Source: Terriglobus tenax
GTDB taxonomy: Bacteria; Acidobacteriota; Terriglobia; Terriglobales; Acidobacteriaceae
DNA: 64,000 nt
Direction of reading: 5' to 3'
Assembly: GCF_025685395.1 (NCBI RefSeq)
Contig: NZ_JAGSYA010000004.1
Location: 2,957,853 to 3,021,852, forward strand
Shown here: positions 33,544 through 41,879 of the stretch, in pieces
Numbering within the stretch: position 1 is the first letter of the stretch
Layout of the letters: every line of letters begins with the position of its first letter
Notes under the pieces: generated by a model
What the model was told of the DNA's origin: nothing
The model's database searches: none
The model's input: only the letters and a program-made list of their open reading frames with translations
Program-made: the position numbers and the translations under genes

Positions 33544-34695
33544 CTACTTCAGCATCATGACCAGCACCCGCCCATCGGAATGGAACTCGCCTCCGGTCGC
33601 TGTCTTACCGCTGGCGAACGGATCATCCGGCAGCACATACGCCGCGGAAGTAAACGCTCCCGCCGCATCGAAACTATCCAGGATGAATTTGCGTTCCTCG
33701 TCGATCTCCGGATCGATGTGGTGGGTCACCTGGCCGTTGCGCTGGTCTTTCTCAAAACCGTTGTCATGCGTGGCGGAGCCGACCCAGAGCGGCACTCCAT
33801 TCACGGTTTGCCCGCTGTTCCACACGCGCAGGTGGTGCCGCACAGCCACCACGCGAATCGCCTCTCCGCGCGCGTAGGACATATCCTGCGGACGGCCAAA
33901 GAGGTACAGCGTGCTCATCGGCATCTCCAGGTAGGCCTCGCGTGAGAGCGTGGAGAGGATGCCGTGCACAATGGCCGCATCCACTGACTGGTCCACCGGC
34001 ACCCAGCCGGCGGCCTTGAAGGCCTGCTCCACCTGGCCGCGCGTGCCCACCAGCGCAAAGTTCACCATGTCGCCTTCGTTGCCCTGCTGGTCGCCCACGC
34101 GGCGCGGAATCCCGGCAAAGGTTTCGGGCGAGACAAGGGTACTGACCTCCGGTAAGGGAGTAGCGGCGGTCCTGGGCGCAACAGCGGCCTGCTTGGGGAA
34201 CTCCAGTTTGACCGTGAAGCTGCCGGTGGCGCTGATGCTGCCGGGCAGGTTCACGCCCAGGTATAGACGGCCCGTGGTCGGGGCTGTGACCGTATCGTCT
34301 GTGCCGACCAGGAAGGGAAGCGAAGCCCCCATATCGCTGATGCGGCCAATCAGTGCTCCCACCGGCGCGGAGTTCGCCGGGAAGCTGGCCAGCAGGTCGC
34401 GCCAGCCTCGATCCACACCTGCGGGGTCAGCTTTGCGTCCATCCGCAAGCTGGAAGCTGCCCTTGGCGCTGAGTTTGATCTGTTCTCCGGCGGCGAGAGT
34501 CACACCGGTATCCAGCCACGATGTCTCTTTGAGGGTGAAGCTGTAGGAGGATTTGCGCTGCGGCATACTTTGCTGGCCCGCGGCCGCCCGCATGCTGGGA
34601 ATGGAGACGACGCGCTGCGTACCCCCGCCCTGCTGCGCCACTGCCGGGCAGCAGAGCGCCATCAAGCATGCCATGTTCTTCAGAATGTTCGCCAT
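33544..34695 (-). CDS. Secreted LssY C-terminal domain protein
   Basis: 383 residues: signal peptide (about 1-20), an N-terminal beta-sandwich (about 48-165, with WLDTGVTLAAGEQIKLSAKG) like the galactose-binding PA-IL lectin type, and a C-terminal LssY_C domain (about 200-383, with GDMVNFALVGTRGQVEQAFK and HHLRVWNSG). The function of LssY_C is unknown; it occurs with membrane phosphatases elsewhere. It is divergent from the DUF4397 lipoprotein gene. Confidence 0.72.
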   Translation of the reverse strand: MANILKNMACLMALCCPAVAQQGGGTQRVVSIPSMRAAAGQQSMPQRKSSYSFTLKETSWLDTGVTLAAGEQIKLSAKGSFQLADGRKADPAGVDRGWRDLLASFPANSAPVGALIGRISDMGASLPFLVGTDDTVTAPTTGRLYLGVNLPGSISATGSFTVKLEFPKQAAVAPRTAATPLPEVSTLVSPETFAGIPRRVGDQQGNEGDMVNFALVGTRGQVEQAFKAAGWVPVDQSVDAAIVHGILSTLSREAYLEMPMSTLYLFGRPQDMSYARGEAIRVVAVRHHLRVWNSGQTVNGVPLWVGSATHDNGFEKDQRNGQVTHHIDPEIDEERKFILDSFDAAGAFTSAAYVLPDDPFASGKTATGGEFHSDGRVLVMMLK

Positions 34696-34767
34696 ACGAC
34701 TTTCGTTCTAGGTTCAGAACCCGGAATCAGGTACTCTGTTGCTGTAGTTCCCTTATTAGACCGGCCA

Positions 34768-35514
34768 ATGAAACCAGACGTTGCACAGTTCTTTAAGCGT
34801 GTCGTCGCCGCGACCGCTCTGGCCGCCGCGACGCTTGGTTTCGGTGGTTGCCAGAGTGTCACCGGCAGTACCTCCAGCTCCCAGATCCGCTTTATCGATG
34901 CCTCCATCGATGCGGGTGGCATGGACATGTACATGGGGACCACCGCCGTAGCCTATAACCTCGGCTTCGGCACCATTACCTCTTACATTCCCGTTACCCC
35001 TGCTACCTACACCATCAACGTCGATTCGGCAGGAACCCGGCAGGTGCTGGCTTCGGCCAGGGCAACGCTAGCCAACAATAAGCAGTACACCGTTCTTGTC
35101 GGCAATATGGTCGCCAGCCTGGGAGCAACAGTCCTTACGGATCAGTCTCAGCCCGCGCCCTCCGGGCAGGTTTCGCTGCGCTTCCTTGACCAGTCCACGG
35201 CGACCGGCGCAGTCGATATCTACCTGGTCCCTTCCGGAACCGCCGTCACGGCTGTAACGGCTTTGCAATCGGGCATCAGCTTCGGAACCAATACCGGCTA
35301 CCTCAATGTCCCGGTAGGCACGTACACGCTTTATATCGTCAGCAACGGAACGGCACTGACTGCCACCACGACGACGCTGTATACGGGAGCCGCTACCACC
35401 TATCCGCAAGGTTCGGCCCGCACCATCGTTCTGCTGGATCGTCAGCTCGTGACCACTCCCGCGCTGAACGTCATTACCGCCAACGATTACGATTCCGCGA
35501 CCGCCACTCAGTAG
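34768..35514 (+). CDS. DUF4397 lipoprotein
   Basis: 248 residues. A lipoprotein signal ends in GFGGCQS, giving a lipidated Cys near residue 29. Two repeats of the DUF4397 fold follow (about 38-130, IRFIDASIDAGGMDMYMG, and about 135-235, VSLRFLDQSTATGAVDIYLV). DUF4397 proteins are extracytoplasmic and of unknown function. The upstream frame to 34570 is antisense to the LssY_C gene, so the ATG at 34768 is chosen. Confidence 0.8.
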   Translation: MKPDVAQFFKRVVAATALAAATLGFGGCQSVTGSTSSSQIRFIDASIDAGGMDMYMGTTAVAYNLGFGTITSYIPVTPATYTINVDSAGTRQVLASARATLANNKQYTVLVGNMVASLGATVLTDQSQPAPSGQVSLRFLDQSTATGAVDIYLVPSGTAVTAVTALQSGISFGTNTGYLNVPVGTYTLYIVSNGTALTATTTTLYTGAATTYPQGSARTIVLLDRQLVTTPALNVITANDYDSATATQ

Positions 35515-35555
35515 AGGCAGTTGTTAGTTTTCAGTTGTGAGTCAAGGCAAAACAG

Positions 35556-35581
35556 AAAGGCCCCGAGCGATCGGGGCCTTT
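35556..35581. terminator. Bidirectional terminator between the DUF4397 gene and ahcY
   Basis: AAAGGCCCCGA pairs with TCGGGGCCTTT around GCGA, with A and T tracts at the two ends. Confidence 0.9.
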
Positions 35582-35589
35582 CGCTTTTC

Positions 35590-35610
35590 CTGACAACTAG
35601 GAACTGACAA
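35590..35610. repeat. Stop-adjacent 21-base repeat, copy 2
   Basis: It matches 20371-20391 at 20 of 21 bases. On the minus strand it begins at the base after the ahcY stop codon, and the stop TAG itself completes a TAGTTGTCAG unit. Confidence 0.75.
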
Positions 35611-37038
35611 CTAGTACCGGTAGTGCTCAGGCTTGAACGGACCTTCCGCCGGAACACCCAGGTAGTCGGCCTGCTTCTGCGAGAGCGTGGTCAGCTTCAC
35701 GCCGATCTTCTCCAGGTGCAGGCGGGCCACTTCCTCGTCCAGCTTCTTCGGCAGAACATAGACGCCCACCTTGTAGGTGTCCTTGTTCGCCCACAGGTCA
35801 AGCTGCGCCAGCGTCTGGTTGCTGAAGCTGTTCGACATCACGAAGCTCGGGTGGCCGGTCGCGCAGCCCAGGTTCACCAGGCGGCCTTCGGCCAGAATGA
35901 AGATCGCGTTGCCGCCGGCGAAGGTGTACTTATCCACCTGCGGCTTGATGTTCAGCTTGGTCGCGCCGGAAGCATTCAGGCGCTCCATCTGGATCTCGTT
36001 GTCGAAGTGGCCAATGTTGCAGACGATGGCCTGATCCTTCATCTGCTCCATGTGCTCGAGCGTGATGATGTCCAGGTTGCCGGTGCAGGTGACGTAGATG
36101 TCGCCGCGGCCCAGTGTCTCTTCAATCGTGGTGACCTCGAAGCCTTCCATCGCGGCCTGCAGTGCGTTGATGGGGTCAATCTCGGTGACGATAACGCGAG
36201 CGCCCATGCCGCGCAGCGAGTGCGCCGAGCCCTTGCCGACGTCGCCATACCCGCAGATCACGGCAACCTTGCCGGCCACCATCACGTCGGTGGCGCGCTT
36301 GATGCCGTCTGCCAGCGACTCGCGGCAGCCATACAGGTTGTCGAACTTGCTCTTGGTCACCGAATCGTTTACGTTGATGGCCGGCACCAGCAGCTTGCCC
36401 TGCTCCATCATCTTGTACAGGCGGTGAACGCCGGTGGTGGTCTCTTCCGAGACACCGCGCCACTCCTTGGCAACGTTCTGCCAGCGGGTCGGGTTCTCAG
36501 CCAGAACCTTCTTCAGCAGGGCCTTGATGACGTTCTCTTCTTCACTGCCTTCAGCCGAGTCCACAAACGAGCGATCGCCCTTCTCCAGGTCCACACCCTT
36601 GTGGATCAGCAGGGTCACATCGCCGCCGTCGTCCACGACGAGCTGCGGGCCAAGGCCTCCGGGGAAGTTCAGCGCCTGGTCCGTGCACCACCAGTACTCT
36701 TCCAGCGTCTCGCCCTTCCAGGCGAAGACCGGAACGCCTGCGGCGGCAATGGCGGCGGCGGCGTGGTCCTGCGTGGAGAAGATATTGCAGCTTGCCCAGC
36801 GAACATCGGCACCCAGTTCCACCAGCGTCTCAATCAGAACACCGGTCTGGATGGTCATATGCAGCGATCCGGTTACGCGGACGCCCTTCAGCGGCTTCGA
36901 CGGTGCATACTTGGCGCGGATCGACATCAGGCCGGGCATCTCCTGCTCGGCGATGGTAAGTTCCTTGCGGCCCCAGTCGGCCAGCGAGATGTCGGCTACC
37001 TTGTAGGGCAGAGTTTGTTCCAGAGTGGCTGTAGCCAT
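35611..37038 (-). CDS. ahcY: Adenosylhomocysteinase
   Basis: 475 residues, the full length of the family. [18 protein letters not shown] at the start, the substrate region with [20 protein letters not shown], and the NAD-binding [16 protein letters not shown] identify it. The C-terminus ends KPEHYRY as in most members. It removes S-adenosylhomocysteine, the product inhibitor of methyltransferases. No SAH riboswitch consensus was seen in the 138 bases upstream. Confidence 0.97.
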   Translation of the reverse strand: MATATLEQTLPYKVADISLADWGRKELTIAEQEMPGLMSIRAKYAPSKPLKGVRVTGSLHMTIQTGVLIETLVELGADVRWASCNIFSTQDHAAAAIAAAGVPVFAWKGETLEEYWWCTDQALNFPGGLGPQLVVDDGGDVTLLIHKGVDLEKGDRSFVDSAEGSEEENVIKALLKKVLAENPTRWQNVAKEWRGVSEETTTGVHRLYKMMEQGKLLVPAINVNDSVTKSKFDNLYGCRESLADGIKRATDVMVAGKVAVICGYGDVGKGSAHSLRGMGARVIVTEIDPINALQAAMEGFEVTTIEETLGRGDIYVTCTGNLDIITLEHMEQMKDQAIVCNIGHFDNEIQMERLNASGATKLNIKPQVDKYTFAGGNAIFILAEGRLVNLGCATGHPSFVMSNSFSNQTLAQLDLWANKDTYKVGVYVLPKKLDEEVARLHLEKIGVKLTTLSQKQADYLGVPAEGPFKPEHYRY

Positions 37039-37176
37039 GGTGTACCTCAGTCAAATAAGCGTTTGTGCGGCTTAAGGATAGCACTGCGGTTGCACCATGG
37101 CTGGTGCGTCCGCGCGGAACGGCGGCTATCGGGGGCTGAATGGAGCAGATGCGCCGGCCGGCTGTGACAGGTGTTT

Positions 37177-37440
37177 TTAGGTCGCGCAGTGCTGGTCAGG
37201 GTCTTCATGCTGATCGCTCATCCAGCGATCCATTAACTTTGCCGCACATTGGGCTCCACACAAGTGGCGAACCGTCGCGTCATGCGCATGGCTGGTGTCA
37301 AAACGGGAGAATTTGACCACCGGAATGGTGTCATCCGGCGACGATCCGGGCATGCAGTCGTTGAATGCGAGCCACCACAGGTCGCGCTCGCCCTTCTTGT
37401 TGCCACAGATGTCGCACTCGTAGCTTTCGGTGTAGGACAT
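37177..37440 (-). CDS. Small hypothetical protein with zinc-ribbon-like cysteines
   Basis: 87 residues from the ATG at 37440. It has CDICGNKK near the start and LCGAQCAAKLMDRWM near the end, a possible four-Cys metal site; the body is WWLAFNDCMPGSSPDD and a His-rich stretch HLCG. It is not recognised as a named family. It ends 41 bases before the next minus-strand stop and is followed by ahcY after 138 bases. There is no clear ribosome-binding site. Confidence 0.55.
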   Translation of the reverse strand: MSYTESYECDICGNKKGERDLWWLAFNDCMPGSSPDDTIPVVKFSRFDTSHAHDATVRHLCGAQCAAKLMDRWMSDQHEDPDQHCAT

Positions 37441-37481
37441 ATGGGGGCAACGTATCACAGCCGTATGACAGGAAAAAGCCC

Positions 37482-38150
37482 CTAAATTGCGATGCCTGCC
37501 GCACGGCGGATATCGACCGGCTCCAGGATCGGCTTCGGGTAGCCCTTCCTTGCCACCGCCAGCATGGCCAATCCCACCTCTTCCGTGGTGGTAATGTGAC
37601 GCGGGAATAGCTTCATCAGCAGCGGCACCACCGGGCTGAAAGCCAGGTAAATGGCGTTGTAGAGCGGAGTTTTTGTCTTGATTCCATGGAGCGGACGAAT
37701 CGCTCCGGGGCGGAACATGAAGGCATCCGCAAACGGCAGCCGCATCAGCGCATTCTCAAGTTCACCTTTCACCCGCGCCCACATCGTTTTGCTGTTGGCG
37801 TCCGTGCCAGCGCCCGACACATAGCAGAAGGTCGCCTCCGGACTCTGCTTTGCCACCAGAGTGGCAATGTTCATCGTCAGGTCGTAGGTCAGGTAGCGGT
37901 AGTCGGCCTCGCTCATGCGGAAGGACGACACGCCAAGCGGGAAGAAGACGGCGTCAAAGTTTGTCAGCTCGTAAGCCGCCGTTGCGATGTCAAACAGGTT
38001 GGGCAGAAGAATCTCTTTGAGCTTCGGGTGCTTCTGCAGCAGTGGCGACCGTCCAATCGAGAGCACCTCGGTGACGTCCGCGGCCAGCAGGCACTCCCGC
38101 AGAATGCCCTGCCCCACCATGCCGCTGGCTCCGAAGAGAAGAACGCGCAT
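37482..38150 (-). CDS. NAD(P)-binding epimerase/oxidoreductase (Rossmann fold)
   Basis: 222 residues with the N-terminal nucleotide loop LLFGASGMVGQGIL and FPLGVSSFRMSEADYRYLTY in place of the usual SDR catalytic region; CYVSGAGTDANSK and RPGAIRP also recall the NAD-dependent epimerase / HTATIP2-like group. The substrate is unknown. It is the next gene before a 250-base gap with palindromic repeats. Confidence 0.75.
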   Translation of the reverse strand: MRVLLFGASGMVGQGILRECLLAADVTEVLSIGRSPLLQKHPKLKEILLPNLFDIATAAYELTNFDAVFFPLGVSSFRMSEADYRYLTYDLTMNIATLVAKQSPEATFCYVSGAGTDANSKTMWARVKGELENALMRLPFADAFMFRPGAIRPLHGIKTKTPLYNAIYLAFSPVVPLLMKLFPRHITTTEEVGLAMLAVARKGYPKPILEPVDIRRAAGIAI

Positions 38151-38252
38151 GGTTAGTAGATGAGGCTTGACGGGATAAGGGGTGCAATTAAGTAGTACTA
38201 ACCGGGGATGTGCCCCACGTATAGAGGATTTTTGAATGGAAGAGGGATGTTT

Positions 38253-38336
38253 GTTTGAGAGCTTTAGCTCTCAAACGGATTAAGCAGTGCCTTCAGGCCA
38301 CTGAATCAGCCATAAAAACGAAAGGGCTTTAGCCCT
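38253..38336. repeat. TTTAGC-type palindromic repeats
   Basis: GTTTGAGAGC-TTTA-GCTCTCAAAC (38253-38276) and AGGGC-TTTA-GCCCT (38323-38336) are hairpins with the same TTTA loop. A related inverted copy lies near 38355-38375 (AAGGCTAAAGC). A single further unit occurs near 47431. Nothing else was seen in the 250-base gap. Confidence 0.65.
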
Positions 38337-38400
38337 GGGTTCTTCGTAAGGCCCAAGGCTAAAGCTTTCCAGAACGGAACAAGAAAATCCTCACCCGCGG

Positions 38401-39240
38401 TTAGGCCGTCAGGTCGGCAGCATGGTCCTTTGCATATGTCGCCAGCGAGATCGGCTGCTTGCCCGTCAGCTCCGCGACATCCCCCGTGACGACGGCCGTG
38501 TATCCGGCACGCACCGGGGCGAAGATCGCAGCCAGCATCTGCGCATAGTCCGCCGGGACGCCCACCGAAGTCAGCATGGCGATAAACGCCTCGTCCGTGG
38601 TGGCGGTGTAGGTGATGGTCTTGCCGGTGGCGCGGGAGAGGATCTTCGCCGCCTCGGCATAACCAAAGGCCTCGGGGCCGGTCAGGTTGAAGGCGCGGCC
38701 ATCGAACTTGTGGGTCGTCAGCGCGGCAACGGCGCTGGCGGCAATGTCGCGCGAGTCGATGAAGCTGGACTTGCCCTCGGCCGCAGGCAGGGCGATCTGG
38801 CCATGCACCACGCCGGCCTTCCAGAAGGTGTGGAAGTTGTCCGCAAACCAGTTGGGTCGCACGATGACATACGGCACACCTGCAGCTTCCACGCGGCGCT
38901 CCAGCTTGCGGTAGGGAATCTCTTCGTCTGCATCCACCCCCAGCACGCTCATGAAGACGATCTTCACACCGCGTGCTGCCGCTGCATCGATAACCGGGGC
39001 GATGGGCGTGATGGGGTCGACGTAACCGCTGGGCACCAGAATGAAGGCGCGATCGACGCCTGCGAACAGCGCGTCAAAGTCCGTGGGCGCGTCGTACTCA
39101 AACCTCACCGGCTCGGCCGTTAGTACCTGCTTTGCCGTGCGCGAGGCCGCCCTGACCTGCTCGCCCTTTTCCAGAAGCCCCTTTACGACCGAGGCGCCGA
39201 CCGTTCCGGTTGCGCCAAATACCAGGATGGAACCGCTCAT
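38401..39240 (-). CDS. NmrA-like NAD(P)-binding oxidoreductase
   Basis: 279 residues with ILVFGATGTVGASVVKGLLE at the N-terminus, followed by the NmrA-type pattern (VRPNWFADNFHTFW, FDGRAFNLTGPEAFGYAEAA). It lacks the Tyr-x-x-x-Lys dyad of classical short-chain dehydrogenases. Members are quinone reductases (QOR2-like) or redox sensors. It is divergent from an HxlR regulator with two palindromes in the shared 97-base region, so HxlR probably controls it. Confidence 0.82.
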   Translation of the reverse strand: MSGSILVFGATGTVGASVVKGLLEKGEQVRAASRTAKQVLTAEPVRFEYDAPTDFDALFAGVDRAFILVPSGYVDPITPIAPVIDAAAARGVKIVFMSVLGVDADEEIPYRKLERRVEAAGVPYVIVRPNWFADNFHTFWKAGVVHGQIALPAAEGKSSFIDSRDIAASAVAALTTHKFDGRAFNLTGPEAFGYAEAAKILSRATGKTITYTATTDEAFIAMLTSVGVPADYAQMLAAIFAPVRAGYTAVVTGDVAELTGKQPISLATYAKDHAADLTA

Positions 39241-39257
39241 ACTTGTTTCTCCTACTT

Positions 39258-39296
39258 GGTTTCTTTTTGAAACCAGATATCCTGAACACAGTGTTC
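39258..39296. promoter_or_regulatory. Candidate HxlR operators
   Basis: Two palindromes lie between the divergent genes: GGTTTC-TTTTT-GAAACC (39258-39274) and GAACAC-A-GTGTTC (39284-39296). HxlR dimers bind such dyads near their own promoters. Confidence 0.5.
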
Positions 39297-39337
39297 TCCG
39301 TTTCGCGGAAGCTCACAAGAAGGCACTTTTTCACCAC

Positions 39338-39796
39338 ATGGTTACGGCAAAGAAACTACCTCAAGCTCTGGAAGACGAGTGCTGCCCGCAGCGGCCCTAT
39401 GATATCTACGCCAGCGACTGCCCCACCCGCCAGGTGCTGGATCGCATCGCCGATAAGTGGGCCCTGCTGATTCTGGATTGCCTGCGCGACGGCCCGGTGC
39501 GCTTCAACCAGTTGCGGCGCGAGTTGATGGGCGTCTCGCAGAAGGTGTTGGCGGAGACACTTCGCAAGCTGGAGCGCGATGGCCTGCTTGTCCGTACGGT
39601 CTATCCCACGGTGCCGGTCTCGGTGGAGTACACGCTGACTCCGCTCGGCACGGACCTGTCACGGCCCGTGGCCCAGCTGGCGCACTGGGCAGAGACGCAC
39701 ATGCCCAGCGTGTTGAAGGCGCAACAGGCCTATGACGCGACGGAAAAACAACGCAAGCTGGCCACGCCGGCTGTGCTGAATCGGGGAAGAGGATGA
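39338..39796 (+). CDS. HxlR family transcriptional regulator
   Basis: 152 residues with a single winged helix-turn-helix: CPTRQVLDRIADKWALLILD, VRFNQLRRELMGVSQKVLAE and VSVEYTLTPLGTDL are the HxlR signatures. The N-terminal DECCPQRP and the later DCPT supply Cys residues that could sense thiol stress, as in some relatives. The start at 39338 is preferred over a much longer frame antisense to the neighbour. The nitrilase gene overlaps its stop by four bases. Confidence 0.87.
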   Translation: MVTAKKLPQALEDECCPQRPYDIYASDCPTRQVLDRIADKWALLILDCLRDGPVRFNQLRRELMGVSQKVLAETLRKLERDGLLVRTVYPTVPVSVEYTLTPLGTDLSRPVAQLAHWAETHMPSVLKAQQAYDATEKQRKLATPAVLNRGRG

Positions 39797-40668
39797 TCAA
39801 GGTAAGCGTGGCTCAGGCCGGAAGCGTGATGTTCGATACCGTCCGCACCATGGAGCGTGTGGAAGCGCTGTGCCGGGATGCCTCGAAACAAGGCGCGCAG
39901 TTGCTGGTACTGCCGGAAGCTATGCTCGGCGGCTATCCCAGGGGGCTGAGCTTTGGCGCGACCGTGGGCAACCGTACCGACGAAGGCCGCGAACACTTCC
40001 GCCGTTATTTTGAAGCGGCCATTGTCTGTCCCGGGCCGGAGACGGCACAGCTCGAGGCGCTATCGCGCGAACTCAACCTGCATCTTGTCACCGGAGCGGT
40101 GGAACGCGCCGGCAGCACACTCTACTGCATCTCGCTGGTGGTCACCCCTGGCGGCGGTATCGTCGCGAAGCATCGCAAACTGATGCCCACCGGCTCGGAG
40201 CGGCTGATCTGGGGTTGCGGCGATGGCTCCACCATGCAGGTGGTGCAGACGGAGATTGGCCGCATCGGCACGGCCATCTGCTGGGAGAACTACATGCCGC
40301 TCTATCGCCAGCACCTGTACAACCAGGGTGTGGAGCTATGGTGCGCGCCCACCGTGGACGCTCGCGAGATGTGGCAGACCAGCATGCGGCACATTGCGTA
40401 TGAAGGCCGTTGCTTCGTCTTGAGCGCCTGCCAGCAGCTCCGCAAGGCGGACTGGCCAGCCGATCTGCAGGGCACAGGAGCCGAGATTGACGGCCGCAGC
40501 CTGATCGTCTCGCCGCGTGGAGAGATGCTGGCCGGCCCGGATGTCAGCCCTGAGCTATTGTTTGCCGATCTGGATATGGAGGAGATTCCCCGGGGCCGTT
40601 TCGACCTGGATGTGGCCGGGCACTACAGCCGCCCGGATGTCTTTCACTTCGAGACGCGCAAGGGCTGA
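39793..40668 (+). CDS. Nitrilase/carbon-nitrogen hydrolase superfamily protein
   Basis: 291 residues. The catalytic Glu-Lys-Cys triad is visible: Glu42 in LVLPEAMLGGYPRG, Lys in KHRKLMPTGSERLIWG, and Cys in IGRIGTAICWENYMPLYR. HRKLMPTGSER and CWENYMPL are the pattern of true nitrilases and cyanide hydratases rather than amidases. Translation is coupled to HxlR by a four-base overlap. A second possibility is an aliphatic amidase of the same superfamily. Confidence 0.88.
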   Translation: MIKVSVAQAGSVMFDTVRTMERVEALCRDASKQGAQLLVLPEAMLGGYPRGLSFGATVGNRTDEGREHFRRYFEAAIVCPGPETAQLEALSRELNLHLVTGAVERAGSTLYCISLVVTPGGGIVAKHRKLMPTGSERLIWGCGDGSTMQVVQTEIGRIGTAICWENYMPLYRQHLYNQGVELWCAPTVDAREMWQTSMRHIAYEGRCFVLSACQQLRKADWPADLQGTGAEIDGRSLIVSPRGEMLAGPDVSPELLFADLDMEEIPRGRFDLDVAGHYSRPDVFHFETRKG

Positions 40669-40675
40669 GAAGAAC

Positions 40676-40972
40676 CTACTCTTCCAGCACATCGACGATC
40701 GCGTCCAGAATCTCCGCGCCCAGGCCGGGAGCGATGCGGTGGGCTGCGTCCTCCACCTGCTGCAGCAGTCCAAGAACATAGTCCCGCGAGCCGGAGATGG
40801 CCGCGACGCCGATTGTGGCGCGGTTCCATAACGCGGCATCATCCATCTCCGCGATCGAGATGTTGAAGCCGTGGCGCAGCTTGTCTTTGAGGGAGCGAAC
40901 CGCCTGGCGGCGGTCCTTCAAAGACTGCGCATGTTCGATGCTGAGTTCGAGGGTAAGCCGAGCGACCGGCAT
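40676..40972 (-). CDS. DUF503 family protein (YlxP-like)
   Basis: 98 residues of the DUF503 family: ARLTLELSIEHAQSLKDRRQ and RSLKDKLRHGFNISIAEMDD. YlxP-like proteins usually sit near infB and rbfA and may bind ribosomes, but the function is unproven. Here the gene is away from that cluster, two bases after the DUF1440 gene and convergent with the nitrilase gene. Confidence 0.82.
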   Translation of the reverse strand: MPVARLTLELSIEHAQSLKDRRQAVRSLKDKLRHGFNISIAEMDDAALWNRATIGVAAISGSRDYVLGLLQQVEDAAHRIAPGLGAEILDAIVDVLEE

Positions 40973-40974
40973 AG

Positions 40975-41436
40975 TTAAAGCGTGCGGCGGACCAGCGAGC
41001 GCACCGTTTCCGTTACGACGCCGTACACCACGTGCGAGATCATCTCGCTGCTCTGCTCGCGCAGTTCCTGGTCTTCCGGTTCCGCGGCAAGTCCCAGCCT
41101 GGGCAGCGCGCTTTCCTGGGTCAGGGTTCCCAGCACCACGCCGAACTGCGCTCCGTTGCGTGCGGTTGCGGAGGGGTAGACCTCGGCCAGCATGCCATAG
41201 GCGCCACCGGCCAGCGCTCCAAAGCCCCAGTGGATTGTCTCTGCCGCCACGGCCTTGCTGGCGGGCGACAGGTGTTTGCCACCCAGCTTTTCTGCCAGCA
41301 CGGCGTGGGGCTCGGGTTCGCCATGCGTGTGGGGCGGGTAGAACTTCTCAGCGACTGCCTTGGCGGCAGTTGCGACAAGGCCCGCGGCGATTCCCGCCAG
41401 CAGGCCCTTCAGCAGATTTGGCTTTACGTTCGACAT
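40975..41436 (-). CDS. DUF1440 family membrane protein
   Basis: 153 residues with three hydrophobic stretches: GLLAGIAAGLVATAAKAVAE, ETIHWGFGALAGGAYGMLAE and FGVVLGTLTQESALPRLGL. The pattern fits DUF1440 (YagU-like inner-membrane proteins, linked in E. coli to acid resistance). The link is by family only. The gene comes directly after the acidic protein on the same strand. Confidence 0.72.
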   Translation of the reverse strand: MSNVKPNLLKGLLAGIAAGLVATAAKAVAEKFYPPHTHGEPEPHAVLAEKLGGKHLSPASKAVAAETIHWGFGALAGGAYGMLAEVYPSATARNGAQFGVVLGTLTQESALPRLGLAAEPEDQELREQSSEMISHVVYGVVTETVRSLVRRTL

Positions 41437-41457
41437 AGCAGTCCGTTGGATGCACGA

Positions 41458-41781
41458 CTATTCGTAGTCGTCGTCTTCATCCTCGTCATCATCGTCGTCG
41501 TAGTCTTCGTACTCGGGCTCGTCGTCTTCGTCCTCGTCGTACTCATCCTCGTCGTCGCCGTCCAGGTCGTCTTCGTCGTCCTCAAACTCGTCCTCGTCGT
41601 CTTCGAGGTCGTCGTCCTCATCCTCGTCATCTTCTTCGTCGTCGTAATCCTCATCCTCGTCATCTTCATCGTCAGCCACGGGCGCGGCCTGCCACATCTC
41701 TGCAGCGTTCAGGGCCAGCAGACCTTCGGGCACGAAGTCGTGGGCGGCGGTTGGCATCAGGAGGTTTTCGTTCAGTTCCAT
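41458..41781 (-). CDS. Extremely acidic low-complexity protein
   Basis: 107 residues. The first 36 (MELNENLLMPTAAHDFVPEG and on to AAEMWQAAP) are ordinary, and the last 70 or so are almost entirely Asp and Glu with a few Tyr, Leu and Phe. AAAGGACG precedes the ATG, which supports expression. It could be a DNA-mimic, cation-binding or chaperone-like tail. The DNA is a run of GAC/GAG/GAT codons, so expansion by slippage is likely. No named family was recognised. Confidence 0.7.
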   Translation of the reverse strand: MELNENLLMPTAAHDFVPEGLLALNAAEMWQAAPVADDEDDEDEDYDDEEDDEDEDDDLEDDEDEFEDDEDDLDGDDEDEYDEDEDDEPEYEDYDDDDDEDEDDDYE

Positions 41782-41879
41782 GATTCGTCCTTTGGGGATG
41801 GGTTATGTTCTGTTCCGTTCTTGAATGCTGGAATAGACGCTGAGAAAACAATACGGGATGTGACTCCCACTCGAAAATT

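Noticed and set aside
35623..37167. 514-codon open frame antisense to ahcY
   Set aside because: Adenosylhomocysteinase on the minus strand has full motifs; the plus-strand frame is a shadow.
37039..37176. Possible SAH riboswitch upstream of ahcY
   Set aside because: The conserved GAGGRGCGYUGC-type core was not found in the 138 bases; there are only small inverted repeats.
39041..39337. Long N-terminal extension of the HxlR regulator
   Set aside because: It is antisense to the NmrA-like gene and covers the shared promoter; family homology begins after 39338.
41424..41669. Second open frame (Thr/Met/Arg-rich) within the acidic gene
   Set aside because: It is the shifted reading of the same GAC/GAG repeats and lacks a ribosome-binding site.
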